Assembly (NCBI GenBank): GCA_019683875.1
Contig: JADGHN010000004.1
Span: 1-32,170 of the forward strand
Origin: Clostridia bacterium
GTDB lineage: Bacteria; Bacillota; Sulfobacillia; RBS10-35; Bu92
DNA: 32,170 bases
Direction: 5' to 3'
Position numbers and translations under genes: made by a program. The notes under the pieces were generated by a model. That model saw only the letters and a list, made by a program, of their open reading frames with translations, had not been told where the DNA came from and made no database searches. Below, piece after piece: positions 8,742 through 16,236 of the stretch. The first letter of the stretch is position 1. Each line of letters opens with the position of its first letter.

Positions 8742-9413
8742 TCATCGCCCGCCTTCCGCGGTCAGCACGCGCAGCACCGCGTCGCGGGAGTTCATCACGT
8801 GGCGGTACATCGCCAGCGCCGCGCGGCGCCGCTCGCCGGCCAGGAGAAGCTCGCACATGCGCCGGTGCTCCTTCGCGGCCGCCGCGCTGCGGCCGGGCTC
8901 GCCCTCGGGACCGAGCTTGCGGTACCGCTGCAGTTGGGCGCGGATCACGTCGAGCAGCGCGGACGCCACCTGGTTGCCGCTGACATGATGGACCAGCGCG
9001 TGGAACTCCGCGCCGCGGCGGGACACGTCCCGGTGGCGCCCCTGCTGCGCGGCCAGCTCGATCTCGTCCGCGAGCGCCCGCAGCCGCTCGGCCTGCTCAT
9101 CCGTAAACCGCCCCGCGGCCTCGTACGCGGCGAGCGCCTCCAGCACGGCCCGCACCGAGAAGAGCTGCGCGGCGCGCTCCGGCGTCAGCCGCGCGACGGC
9201 CATGCGTCCGGAGGGCAGGCGCTCCACGAGGCCTTCCTGCTCCAGGCGCTGCAGCGCTTCCCGCAACGGGGTGCGGCTCACCTGGAACCGCTCGGACAGC
9301 CGCATTTCCACGAGTCGCTCGCCCGGGCGCAGCTCGCCCTCGACGATGGCTTGGGCCAGCCGTTCATACGCCCAGTCGCGGGCCATGCTCGTCCTGTTCC
9401 TTGAGATGGACAC
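8742..9413 (-). CDS. GntR-family regulator, FadR/FCD subgroup
   Basis: A 223-residue transcription regulator. The N-terminal winged helix (residues 15-75) has the GntR marks GERLVEMRLSERFQVSRTPLR and LEQEGLVERLPSGR. The C-terminal helical FCD domain has EFHALVHHVSGN, EHRRM and YRHV, giving likely metal-ligand histidines at 139, 183 and 205 for a carboxylate effector. I chose the GTG at 9413 because GGAGGGAGG sits just upstream; an ATG at 9386 would shorten it by nine residues. It lies 25 bases after the PrpB-like gene and directly before the MFS gene. It most likely controls the tct cluster, and the palindrome at 13479-13488 in the tctC promoter is the proposed site. Confidence 0.88.
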   Translation of the reverse strand: MSISRNRTSMARDWAYERLAQAIVEGELRPGERLVEMRLSERFQVSRTPLREALQRLEQEGLVERLPSGRMAVARLTPERAAQLFSVRAVLEALAAYEAAGRFTDEQAERLRALADEIELAAQQGRHRDVSRRGAEFHALVHHVSGNQVASALLDVIRAQLQRYRKLGPEGEPGRSAAAAKEHRRMCELLLAGERRRAALAMYRHVMNSRDAVLRVLTAEGGR

Positions 9414-9438
9414 GCGCCTCCCTCCGCCGCGGCGCTGC

Positions 9439-10317
9439 CTAGACCGACGCGTACCGTGCCTCGCGCTTCTTCCAGCCCGGATAGTCGACGAGCTCGTAGA
9501 GTTCCGCGCGCGTCTGCATGCGGTCGAGGAACCCGCGCTGGGTGCCCTCCGCACGCAGGCGGCGCATCGCCTCCTCGACGGCCTTCAACGCCACGCGCAG
9601 CGAGGTGACGGGGAAGAGCACCACCTTGTACCCGAGCCGTTCGAAGTCGGCCGCGGACAGGTACGGCGTCTTGCCGAACTCCGTCATGTTGGCGACCAGC
9701 GGCCCCGGCACGCGCCGCGCGAAGGCCGCGAACTCTTCCTCGCTCTGCAGCGCCTCCGGGAAGATGGCGTCCGCGCCGGCCGCGCGGTAGCGGAGCGCGC
9801 GCTGCACGGCATCGTCGAAACCGTGCACGGCGCGGGCATCCGTGCGGGCGATGATGAGGAAGTCCGGGTCGCGCCGGGCTTCGACCGCCGCGCGGATCTT
9901 GGCCTCCATGTCCTCGACCGGCACGACGTCCTTGCCGTCCAGGTGGCCGCAGCGCTTCGGCGAGACCTGGTCTTCCAGGTGGATGCCGGCCACACCTGCG
10001 CGCTCGAACACGTCCACCGTGCGCACGACGGCCAAGGGGTTCCCGTAGCCGGTGTCGGCGTCGCTGATCACGGGGATGTCGACGGCGGCGGCGATGCGGC
10101 CGGCGTGCGCCGCCATCTCCGTCCGGTCGACGAGCTCGATGTCCGGCAGGCCGAACACGGCGTTGGCCGTGGCCGCGCCGCTGACGTAGACCGCTTCGAA
10201 GCCGGCCGCCTGCACCACGCGCGCCACCGCCGCGTCGTGCGCGCCCGGGATCACGAGGACCCCCGGCTGGGCCAGGCGCTCGCGCAGCCTGGCCCGCTGA
10301 TCGCGATCACGCGTCAT
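9439..10317 (-). CDS. Isocitrate lyase/PEP mutase superfamily enzyme, PrpB-like
   Basis: A 292-residue TIM-barrel lyase of the PEP mutase/isocitrate lyase superfamily. The metal-binding SDADTGYG (D86, D88), the GIHLEDQ segment (E115) and PKRCGH with catalytic Cys123 are all present, the same numbering as the E. coli methylisocitrate lyase. These enzymes split 2-methylisocitrate or related carboxylates such as 2,3-dimethylmalate. The residues after the motif, HLDGKDVV, are less like true PrpB and more like the mutase/dimethylmalate lyase branch, as far as I recall. The start is the ATG at 10317, seven bases after GGGGG. A GTG at 10335 overlapping the tctA stop is an alternative. No prpC or prpD is seen, so the substrate is uncertain. 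Confidence 0.85.
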   Translation of the reverse strand: MTRDRDQRARLRERLAQPGVLVIPGAHDAAVARVVQAAGFEAVYVSGAATANAVFGLPDIELVDRTEMAAHAGRIAAAVDIPVISDADTGYGNPLAVVRTVDVFERAGVAGIHLEDQVSPKRCGHLDGKDVVPVEDMEAKIRAAVEARRDPDFLIIARTDARAVHGFDDAVQRALRYRAAGADAIFPEALQSEEEFAAFARRVPGPLVANMTEFGKTPYLSAADFERLGYKVVLFPVTSLRVALKAVEEAMRRLRAEGTQRGFLDRMQTRAELYELVDYPGWKKREARYASV

Positions 10318-10331
10318 GCGAGCACCCCCGA

Positions 10332-11837
10332 TCACGCCTCCGCGTCCTCGACGACCACGGTGCCGGTCCGGCGCGCGGTGACGAGCGGGATGATGATGGC
10401 GGCCGCCGCCAGCAGGAGGAGGGTGACGGAGATGGGGCTGCTCACGAAGATTCCAAGAGAACCCTGGCTCGCCTGCAACGCTTGGCGGAACGACTGTTCC
10501 ATTGTGTATCCCAAGATCAGCGCCAGGACCATGGGCGCCGTCGGCACGTCGACTTTCTTCATAAAGTAGCCCAGCACGCCGAAGATGGCCACGAGGAACA
10601 GGTCGGAGACGCTGTAGTTGATGGCGTAGATGCCGATGAAGGCCAGCGCCAGGATGATCGGGTTCAGGATCTTCATCGGCACCTCGAGCAGCTTCACGAA
10701 GATGCTGACGAGCGGCAGGTTCAGGATCAGGAGAATCAGGTTGCCCAGGTACATGCTGTCGATGAGACCCCAGACGAGGTGCGGCTGCTCATGGAAGAGC
10801 AGCGGTCCCGGACGCAGCCCGAACATCATGAGCGCGCCCAGCATCACGGCCGTCGTGCCTGACCCTGGCACGCCGAGGGAGAGCAGCGGAATCATCGCGC
10901 CGACGGACGAGGCGTTGTTCGCCGTCTCCGGACCGGCCACGCCTTCGATGGCGCCTTCTCCGAAGCGTTCAGGCGTCTTCGAGACGCGCTTCTCCACGGT
11001 GTAGGAGAGGATGGAGGCCACGGTGCCACCCGCGCCCGGCAGCGCGCCGACGAGGAAGCCGATCGGCGTCGCCCGCAGGATGGCGGGCCAGGCCTGGCGC
11101 CACTCCTCCCGCGTCAGCCACACGCGGCCGGACTTCAGCGGCTGCCGCAGCTCGCCCTTGGCCACCTTCTCCATGTTCAGCAGGACCTCGCTGACGGCGA
11201 AGAGCCCGACGACGACGACGAGGAAGTCGATGCCGTCCATCAGCGACGGGGACCCGAACGTGAAGCGCTGGACGCCCGTCTGCAGGTCCATGCCGACCGT
11301 GGCCAGCATGAGCCCGAACGCCGTGGCCATGAGCCCCTTGGCGAGGCTCGCCCCGGAGAGCGACGTCACGGCGGACAGCGCGAAGACCATGAGCGCGAAG
11401 TACTCGGCCGGGCCGAACTTCAAGGCGAGGTTTGCGAGCGGCTGGGCCAGCAGGGTGAGCAGCACGACGCATACCGTGCCGGCGAAGAAGGAGCCGATCG
11501 CCGAGATTGCCAGCGCCGCCCCGCCCCGGCCCTTCAGCGCCATCTTGTGGCCGTCGATCGTCGTCATGACCGCCGAGGCGTCGCCGGGCGTGTTGATGAG
11601 GATGGCGCTCGTCGACCCCCCGTACATCGCGCCGTAGTACACGCCGGCCATCATGATGAGCGAGGACGTCGGGTCCATCCCGAACGTGACGGGGATCAAC
11701 AGGGCCACGCCGGTCGCCGGGCCGATGCCCGGAAGCACCCCGATCATGGTGCCCAGGACCACGCCGATGAAGAGATTCACAAGGTTGTGGAATTGCAGGG
11801 CGACGGCGAAACCGTCAAGAATCGCGTGCCAGTCCAA
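10332..11837 (-). CDS. tctA: Tripartite tricarboxylate transporter large permease
   Basis: A 501-residue membrane protein of the TctA family, the large transport subunit that moves carboxylates with the ion gradient. Family marks are GTMIGVLPGIGPATG near the N-terminus, GVYYGAMYGGSTSAILINTPG, and the repeated half with GALPGAGGTVAS and SLGVPGSGTTAVMLGAL. About 10-12 hydrophobic segments are visible. The start is a TTG that follows the tctB stop with no spacer, in the same frame, about eight bases after a G-rich ribosome site. It is encoded with tctB and tctC and immediately before a PrpB-like lyase, so the imported acid is probably that enzyme's substrate or a precursor. Length and motifs are normal for TctA. 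Confidence 0.95.
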   Translation of the reverse strand: MDWHAILDGFAVALQFHNLVNLFIGVVLGTMIGVLPGIGPATGVALLIPVTFGMDPTSSLIMMAGVYYGAMYGGSTSAILINTPGDASAVMTTIDGHKMALKGRGGAALAISAIGSFFAGTVCVVLLTLLAQPLANLALKFGPAEYFALMVFALSAVTSLSGASLAKGLMATAFGLMLATVGMDLQTGVQRFTFGSPSLMDGIDFLVVVVGLFAVSEVLLNMEKVAKGELRQPLKSGRVWLTREEWRQAWPAILRATPIGFLVGALPGAGGTVASILSYTVEKRVSKTPERFGEGAIEGVAGPETANNASSVGAMIPLLSLGVPGSGTTAVMLGALMMFGLRPGPLLFHEQPHLVWGLIDSMYLGNLILLILNLPLVSIFVKLLEVPMKILNPIILALAFIGIYAINYSVSDLFLVAIFGVLGYFMKKVDVPTAPMVLALILGYTMEQSFRQALQASQGSLGIFVSSPISVTLLLLAAAAIIIPLVTARRTGTVVVEDAEA

Positions 11838-12320
11838 TCACTTCACCCCCCAGAGGGGCACGAGGCCGGCCGGCAGCGGAATGCCGAGCAGCACGTCGAA
11901 TCCATAGGCGGCCACCACGGAAAACAGCACCGCCACGGGCACGTTGACCCGCCATTGCCCCGGGTTCGCGTAGGCGAGCACGGCCACGAGCAGGAGCGCG
12001 GTGTCCAGCATGAAGCCGAGCCATTCGAAGAGGGCGGCGTACAGCAGGCACGCCGCGCCCGTGGCCGCGACGAGCGGCCAGCCGGTCCACTCGATCGCCC
12101 CCCTGTCCTCGCTCTCCGCCTTTCCCGGCATATAGGAGGCGACGATCGTCCAGACGCTCGTGGCGATCATCGCGGCGGAGATCACGAAGGGGAAGAGCCG
12201 CGGACCGATGGCGTCGGCGGCGATGGTCGCGCGGATCTGGAACGTCATGAACAGGTAGAAGAGCCCCACGGCCACGCCGATGCCGCCGACGATGCGGTTG
12301 ACTCTCGGATTCAAGGTCAC
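11838..12320 (-). CDS. tctB: Tripartite tricarboxylate transporter small subunit
   Basis: A 160-residue membrane protein with four hydrophobic segments (near residues 10-30, 42-62, 80-98 and 105-145), the usual form of the poorly conserved TctB subunit. The motif GPRLFPFVIS after the first segment is typical of the family. The annotated start is a GTG at 12320. A TTG two codons later (12314) is better spaced from the GGGGGG ribosome site, so the first two residues are uncertain. The stop TGA is followed directly and in frame by the TTG of tctA, so the two are tightly coupled. A strong hairpin separates it from tctC. Confidence 0.9.
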   Translation of the reverse strand: MTLNPRVNRIVGGIGVAVGLFYLFMTFQIRATIAADAIGPRLFPFVISAAMIATSVWTIVASYMPGKAESEDRGAIEWTGWPLVAATGAACLLYAALFEWLGFMLDTALLLVAVLAYANPGQWRVNVPVAVLFSVVAAYGFDVLLGIPLPAGLVPLWGVK

Positions 12321-12328
12321 ACCCCCCG

Positions 12329-12366
12329 AAAAGGGGCGGGCCGCCCTTGGCCGGGCGGCCGCGCCC
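12329..12366 (-). terminator. Intergenic hairpin with T-run between tctC and tctB
   Basis: On the minus strand, an eight base-pair GC stem (arms 12339-12346 and 12353-12360), extended by four more pairs across a small bulge, is followed by TTTT at 12329-12332. It lies between the tctC stop and the tctB start. It probably acts as a partial terminator or a 3' stabiliser, giving more binding protein than permease. It could also be a simple attenuator. Confidence 0.65.
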
Positions 12367-12383
12367 GCATCGTCCTCCTCCGA

Positions 12384-13430
12384 TCAGCGCTTGGAGACGC
12401 CGATTTCCTTGTACAGTTCGCCCAGGGTCTTGTCGGTGTCCTCGAGGTACTGGGCGAAGGTCTTGCTGTCCATGTAGGCGTCCTCCCAGCCGTTGTTGGC
12501 GAGGAGCTGCTTCCACGTGTCGGACTGGACCATCTTGCCCAGCACCTCGTCCCACCACGCGACCTGGTCGGCGGGCATGTCCTTCGGGCCCATCAGGCCG
12601 CGCCAGTGGGCGAACTCGACGTCGATGCCCTGCTCCTTGAAGGTCGGGAAGTCCTTGACGACGTCCCCCTCCAGGCGTTCGGGCGCGCTGATGCCGAGCA
12701 CGCGGAGCTTGCCGGCCTTGGCCTGCTCCTCCGCCTCGGAGACGCTTGCCACCTCGGCGTCGACGTGGTGGCCGATGAGGGCCGTGGTGGTGTCGCCGCC
12801 GCTGTCGTACACGACCATGCGCAGCTTGCTCACGTCCACGCCGTACGCCTTCGCGGCGAGCGCGAACGCGACGTGGTCATCCGTGCCGAGACCCGGCGCG
12901 ACCGCGATCGACACCGAGGACGGGTCCTGCTTGAGCTTCTCAAGGAGGTCCTTCAGCGTCTGGAACGGCGAGTCCGCCGGCACGGCGACGGCCGTGTACT
13001 CGGTGGTCAGCCGCGCGATGGGCGTGAAGTCCTTCCACGTGGTGTCCCAGTTGCCCTGGTAGTAGTTCGAGAAGATCAGCGTGGAGTTCATGGCGACGTA
13101 ATGGCCGTCGCCCTTGTGACCGTTGAGGTAGGTCCACCCGACGATGCCGTTGCCGCCCGGCTTGTCGACGACGTTGATCGCGACCTTGACTAGGCCCTCA
13201 TCCTGAAGAGCCTTCTGGACGGCCCGCGCCGTGAGGTCCCAACCGCCCCCGGGCGAAGCGGGCGCCACGATCTCGATGGCGCCGGACGGAAACTTGGAGC
13301 CGCCCGTGGCGTTGCCCTCGGAAGAGCCGCCCGCGGATTGCGACCCGCCACAGCCAGAGAGCAGCAGGGACGCGACGACGAGCGGCACGGCGAGCGCCCA
13401 CAGGCGCGAAGCGCGCGTTCGTGCCTTCAT
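12384..13430 (-). CDS. tctC: Tripartite tricarboxylate transporter substrate-binding lipoprotein
   Basis: A 348-residue TctC/Bug-family binding protein. The N-terminus is basic, then hydrophobic, ending in the lipobox LLSGC with the acylated Cys near residue 27 and a short Gly/Ser linker. The mature domain opens with IEIVAPASPGGGWDLTAR and contains VVDKPGGNGIVGW, both typical of the two-domain Bug fold that binds a carboxylate through a pair of beta-strand loops. I start it at the ATG at 13430, nine bases after GGAGG; an ATG two codons earlier is too close to the ribosome site. It is the first gene of the minus-strand cluster and carries the proposed promoter and operator. The ligand is a di- or tricarboxylate, not further definable. 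Confidence 0.95.
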   Translation of the reverse strand: MKARTRASRLWALAVPLVVASLLLSGCGGSQSAGGSSEGNATGGSKFPSGAIEIVAPASPGGGWDLTARAVQKALQDEGLVKVAINVVDKPGGNGIVGWTYLNGHKGDGHYVAMNSTLIFSNYYQGNWDTTWKDFTPIARLTTEYTAVAVPADSPFQTLKDLLEKLKQDPSSVSIAVAPGLGTDDHVAFALAAKAYGVDVSKLRMVVYDSGGDTTTALIGHHVDAEVASVSEAEEQAKAGKLRVLGISAPERLEGDVVKDFPTFKEQGIDVEFAHWRGLMGPKDMPADQVAWWDEVLGKMVQSDTWKQLLANNGWEDAYMDSKTFAQYLEDTDKTLGELYKEIGVSKR

Positions 13431-13471
13431 GACCATACTCCTCCCGATCGAAGGTCGATACCCTGCATACC

Positions 13472-13500
13472 TGTATATTTGTATACAAGGCTCTATGGAA
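13472..13500 (-). promoter_or_regulatory. Probable tctC promoter
   Basis: On the minus strand, TTCCAT (13495-13500) and TATACA (13472-13477) are separated by 17 bases. The -10 matches four of six consensus positions and the -35 only three. The palindrome at 13479-13488 fills the spacer, an arrangement that would let a bound regulator block RNA polymerase. Confidence 0.5.
13479..13488. promoter_or_regulatory. Palindrome TTGTATACAA, candidate GntR/FCD operator
   Basis: A perfect ten-base palindrome in the spacer of the likely tctC promoter. GntR/FCD regulators commonly bind short AT-rich palindromes with a TNGTNNACNA core, and this site matches that form. A second TGTATA half-site lies at 13472-13477. 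The GntR gene of the same cluster is the obvious candidate to bind it. Confidence 0.6.
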
Positions 13501-13512
13501 ACGAACGTTCGT
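13501..13512. promoter_or_regulatory. Perfect palindrome in the divergent intergenic region
   Basis: ACGAACGTTCGT is a twelve-base perfect palindrome, centred 23 bases from the TTGTATACAA palindrome. It sits between the divergent tctC and lipoprotein genes. It could be an operator for either side. The binding factor is unknown, and the half-sites lack the four-base spacing of a Firmicute LexA box. Confidence 0.35.
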
Positions 13513-13646
13513 CAAAAGCCGCTGGACTCCTCCTCAGGTATCCCACACCGACGCGTTGGAACCCCGTCAAACCGAGTCCTTGGGCATAGTTGGAACCCGG
13601 CCGCTCCGGTCTCGTCGTAAAGCAACGGATTGGGGGTGTTCTCAAC

Positions 13647-14285
13647 ATGGTGAGGGTCCCGAAGACGGTGATCATTGTGATGTCCGCCGTGGCGGTTCTC
13701 ACCGGATGCTCGTCCCTGACGGCCCGCTCGGACGGACAGCGCATACCGGGCGGCCATCCCGTGAATGTGGCCGATCCAGAACCGGCGTCGGAAATCAGCG
13801 CGCCTATGCCCTCTGAAGTCGAGGTGCACAACGCTCGCATGTTCGACGGCCAAGCGAAGCGTGACGAAGCCTGCATCCAGTCCGAGTGGGTGCCCCGAGA
13901 ATTCCAGGGGGATCCGGCGCACGAGGGCGTATACGATTGTTGGACCGGAAAGGTCCACGGCAAGGCGTTCCGCCTGGTGCTCTGGTACGCGAGCACCGAC
14001 CAAGGCTTCGCCTTGACGATCGGCGACCGGACGGTTGTCAAGACCGCGATCTACCCAAGGGTGTTCGCGTTCAGCGGCGATTACGCGTGCTGGTTCACGC
14101 ACGCGGGCGCCTACGGCGAGGCCCTGAACCTCATGACGGGAGAAAGCATCGGCCCCACGGACGACCGCTTCCGGAGAATTTGTGAGGAACCGTTCACCCC
14201 CGACGCCGTCCCGCCGACGTTCCCTTATGTTCTGGGTTTGGGCGACGCCCGATACTCGATCGACGCGCCTGTATCCATGCCTTGA
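13647..14285 (+). CDS. Lipoprotein of unknown function
   Basis: A 212-residue protein whose first residues (VIIVMSAVAVLTGC) form a signal peptide with a clear lipobox, LTGC. It starts at the ATG at 13647, eight to ten bases after GGGGGTG; longer in-frame starts lack this support. The mature part begins with a Pro/Ser-rich linker followed by a domain with four cysteines (in DEACIQ, YDCWTG, ACWF and ICEE) that could form two disulfides, and several aromatic strands (GKAFRLVLWYAS). I recognise no family. GC content is visibly lower than in the surrounding housekeeping genes. The Asp-box lipoprotein follows after 31 bases on the same strand, so the two may be co-transcribed. Confidence 0.8.
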   Translation: MVRVPKTVIIVMSAVAVLTGCSSLTARSDGQRIPGGHPVNVADPEPASEISAPMPSEVEVHNARMFDGQAKRDEACIQSEWVPREFQGDPAHEGVYDCWTGKVHGKAFRLVLWYASTDQGFALTIGDRTVVKTAIYPRVFAFSGDYACWFTHAGAYGEALNLMTGESIGPTDDRFRRICEEPFTPDAVPPTFPYVLGLGDARYSIDAPVSMP

Positions 14286-14316
14286 TCGATGGGACGGGTT
14301 CCATGGAGGTGTGCGC

Positions 14317-15588
14317 ATGAGGCGGCTGGGCTGGATTGGAGCGAGTGTGGCGGGACTGCACAAGGTGTGGGTGGCCGTCGCTCTGATCAGCAGCATCCCC
14401 TTGGCCGCATGCAGTTGGGTCCCGAGCGGCATGTCCGGAAAGTCCTCATCGGAACCGACCGGAGGACAAAGCGAACGGGCGGTCGCGCAACGCCCTCGGA
14501 GTGAATTCGTACCATCCATAACCCAAGAAGCATCGTTTTCCGAGTCCAAGACGGGCGACGCCCGATTGGGAGATTCGCTGACCCATATCGAAATGTCTGA
14601 TTCTGAACGAGGTTGGGCCGTCTCGATGCGCGGAAGAGTGTTGCGCACCACAAACGGAAGCGGCCATTGGACGGACGTTACCCCGGACCACTTGGGCCGT
14701 TACTTTACCGCGGCGTTTTCCGGCTCCAACGCCTGGCTTTTCGAGTATGACCATGCCCCGCGGATTTACCATACGTTCGACGGTGGTGCGACATGGAAAT
14801 CGTTCGCCTTCACGCCCGTACGGCCACGCACCGGCGGCATCCGCTTGGTGTTTTTGAACGAAGACATTGGCTGGCTGGAGTGGGCCGAATCCGGAAACGG
14901 TCCGAATTTGGCTGACCTCTACCGCACGACGGACGGCGGGCAACATTGGAAACTGGTGTCCAGTACGGAGTCCACGTCGAGCGACCGCCTGCCGTGGGCC
15001 GGGGAACTCAGCTTCCTGGACGCAAAACACGGGTGGCTCTCGGGGCATGCTGGCGCTGGCGGACCATTTCGTGGACCGTACACGTGGCTCTTCAAGACCG
15101 ACGACGGCGGGGCCACGTGGCGGCAGGCGCAGCTGCCGCTGCCGGAAGGCTATGACGACGACAGCATGTGGGCAACGGCGCCGCAGTGGTTTTCTGATGG
15201 GCGCGGCGTGCTCGTGGTGAACTACCGGGCGGCGGATCTGCCCGGGATCGTGTATTCTACCCAGGACGGCGGTCAGACCTGGACCAGGGCTGGAAATGTG
15301 CAACTGCCTGATCGCGGGAATCTCAGTGCGGACTTCGTCAATCCGCTCCACGGGTATGCCGTGGGCGGGGACCCGCTGGGGCTGCTGAGCACCGATGATG
15401 GCGGCAAGACGTGGAAAAAGGTCGACGCGCGGGATGGCATCGACTGGGATGAGGTCACACAGCTTGACTTCGTCGACGCCGACACCGGCTGGCTGGTCGT
15501 CCGCAGTCCCTCTTCGAAACGGTGGACAACCTTCAAGACGGTCGATGGGGGCCATCACTGGGCCGAGGTTCGTTTCGGAGTCAGGTAG
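14317..15588 (+). CDS. Asp-box (BNR) beta-propeller lipoprotein, Ycf48-like
   Basis: A 423-residue exported protein. A hydrophobic segment ends in LAAC with the acylated Cys at about residue 32, then a Ser/Gly-rich linker leads to a propeller. At least six Asp-box repeats are visible: FDGGATWKSF, TDGGQHWKLV, TDDGGATWRQA, QDGGQTWTRA, TDDGGKTWKKV and VDGGHHWAEV. They are separated by segments such as DIGWLEW, HGWLSG, HGYAVGG and TGWLVV. This is the blade pattern of sialidase-like and Ycf48/HCF136-like proteins, which usually act in protein assembly or ligand binding outside the membrane rather than as enzymes. The start ATG lies seven bases after GGAGG. It pairs with the unknown lipoprotein upstream; its role is not known. 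Confidence 0.8.
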   Translation: MRRLGWIGASVAGLHKVWVAVALISSIPLAACSWVPSGMSGKSSSEPTGGQSERAVAQRPRSEFVPSITQEASFSESKTGDARLGDSLTHIEMSDSERGWAVSMRGRVLRTTNGSGHWTDVTPDHLGRYFTAAFSGSNAWLFEYDHAPRIYHTFDGGATWKSFAFTPVRPRTGGIRLVFLNEDIGWLEWAESGNGPNLADLYRTTDGGQHWKLVSSTESTSSDRLPWAGELSFLDAKHGWLSGHAGAGGPFRGPYTWLFKTDDGGATWRQAQLPLPEGYDDDSMWATAPQWFSDGRGVLVVNYRAADLPGIVYSTQDGGQTWTRAGNVQLPDRGNLSADFVNPLHGYAVGGDPLGLLSTDDGGKTWKKVDARDGIDWDEVTQLDFVDADTGWLVVRSPSSKRWTTFKTVDGGHHWAEVRFGVR

Positions 15589-15667
15589 TCCCCGCGCACG
15601 GACGGGAGTGGTGAGGTGCCGCTCCCGCCCCTGAGACGTCAACACGTCGCGCCGCAGACGAAGACCC

Positions 15668-15696
15668 TTGACCAGAAAAGTCAAAAAAGGTAAAAG
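15668..15696 (+). promoter_or_regulatory. Promoter of the ctsR operon
   Basis: TTGACC (15668-15673, five of six consensus bases) and TAAAAG (15691-15696, four of six) are separated by 17 bases. The CtsR heptads overlap the spacer and the -10, as expected for autorepression. The leader to the ctsR start is about 25 bases. Confidence 0.65.
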
Positions 15697-15701
15697 TCAA
15701 A
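15679..15701. promoter_or_regulatory. CtsR operator
   Basis: AGTCAAA at 15679, then three bases, then GGTAAAA at 15689. This matches the CtsR tandem heptad consensus RGTCAAA-NAN-RGTCAAA with one mismatch, in the second heptad. A further intact AGTCAAA follows at 15695-15701, six bases out of the ten-base phase. The position on top of the -10 fits repression of this operon by its own product. Confidence 0.8.
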
Positions 15702-15727
15702 CCGGAGGGACGATGGGAGGTCGAACC

Positions 15728-16213
15728 ATGGCGTCGCTGGCCGATGAAATCCACGACTTCATCGTTCGCCGCCTCCAGTCTTCCGGCGGCCAGGTCACGC
15801 TGAGGCGCGCGGACCTCGCGCAGCGCTTCGGCTGCGCTCCGTCGCAGATCACGTACGTGCTGGAGACGCGCTTCGGCCTGGAGCGCGGCTACCGCGTGGA
15901 GAGCCGGCGCGGCGGCGGCGGGTACGTGCGCATCGAGCGCGTCGAGGTCGAAGGTTGCGACGAGTGGGTCCGACGCTTGGAGCGCCTGATCGGGGAATAC
16001 ATCAGTGAAGAGCGCGCGCGGGGCGTCGTCGACTGGCTCCACCGGGAGTCCTGGATCGACGACCGCGCCGCGGCCATCATGCAGGCCGCCCTGGGGCGGG
16101 AGGCGCTGGGGCTGCCCCTGCCCCTCCGCGACCAGGTCCGCGCGCGTGTGCTGAAGGCCATGGTGCACGCGCTCCTTCCTTATGGAAGAACGTCGGCCGC
16201 GGGCAAACTGTAA
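15728..16213 (+). CDS. ctsR: Class III stress gene repressor CtsR
   Basis: A 161-residue dimeric repressor of clp and related heat-shock genes. The N-terminal winged helix is followed by the glycine-rich wing RRGGGGYVRI (residues 60-69), the signature that inserts in DNA and senses heat. The C-terminal helical dimerisation and McsB-contact domain starts with the segment near residue 80. I start it at the ATG at 15728, seven bases after GGAGG; upstream in-frame starts at 15713 and 15668 are poorly spaced and would lie in the operator region. It is first in ctsR-mcsA-mcsB-clpC, with the operator directly upstream. Heat or McsB-driven phosphorylation should release the operon. Confidence 0.95.
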   Translation: MASLADEIHDFIVRRLQSSGGQVTLRRADLAQRFGCAPSQITYVLETRFGLERGYRVESRRGGGGYVRIERVEVEGCDEWVRRLERLIGEYISEERARGVVDWLHRESWIDDRAAAIMQAALGREALGLPLPLRDQVRARVLKAMVHALLPYGRTSAAGKL

Positions 16214-16236
16214 CGGTTGAAAGAAGGGTCTCACCC

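Noticed and set aside
8736-8745. ATG at 8745 as the MFS start (ATGA overlap)
   Set aside because: It is in another frame and gives an Arg-rich shadow; only the TTG at 8738 enters the first membrane segment.
7527-9404. Plus-strand frame of 625 residues opposite the MFS and GntR genes
   Set aside because: It is rich in Arg, His, Gln and Gly and matches no family; both minus-strand genes have intact motifs.
13501-13512. LexA/SOS box reading of the CGAAC...GTTCG palindrome
   Set aside because: A Firmicute LexA box has four bases between CGAAC and GTTCG; here the halves touch.
14281-14316. Repeat shared by the regions before tdk and the Asp-box gene (TTCCATGGAGG)
   Set aside because: The match is short and covers the ribosome site; likely chance plus Shine-Dalgarno similarity.
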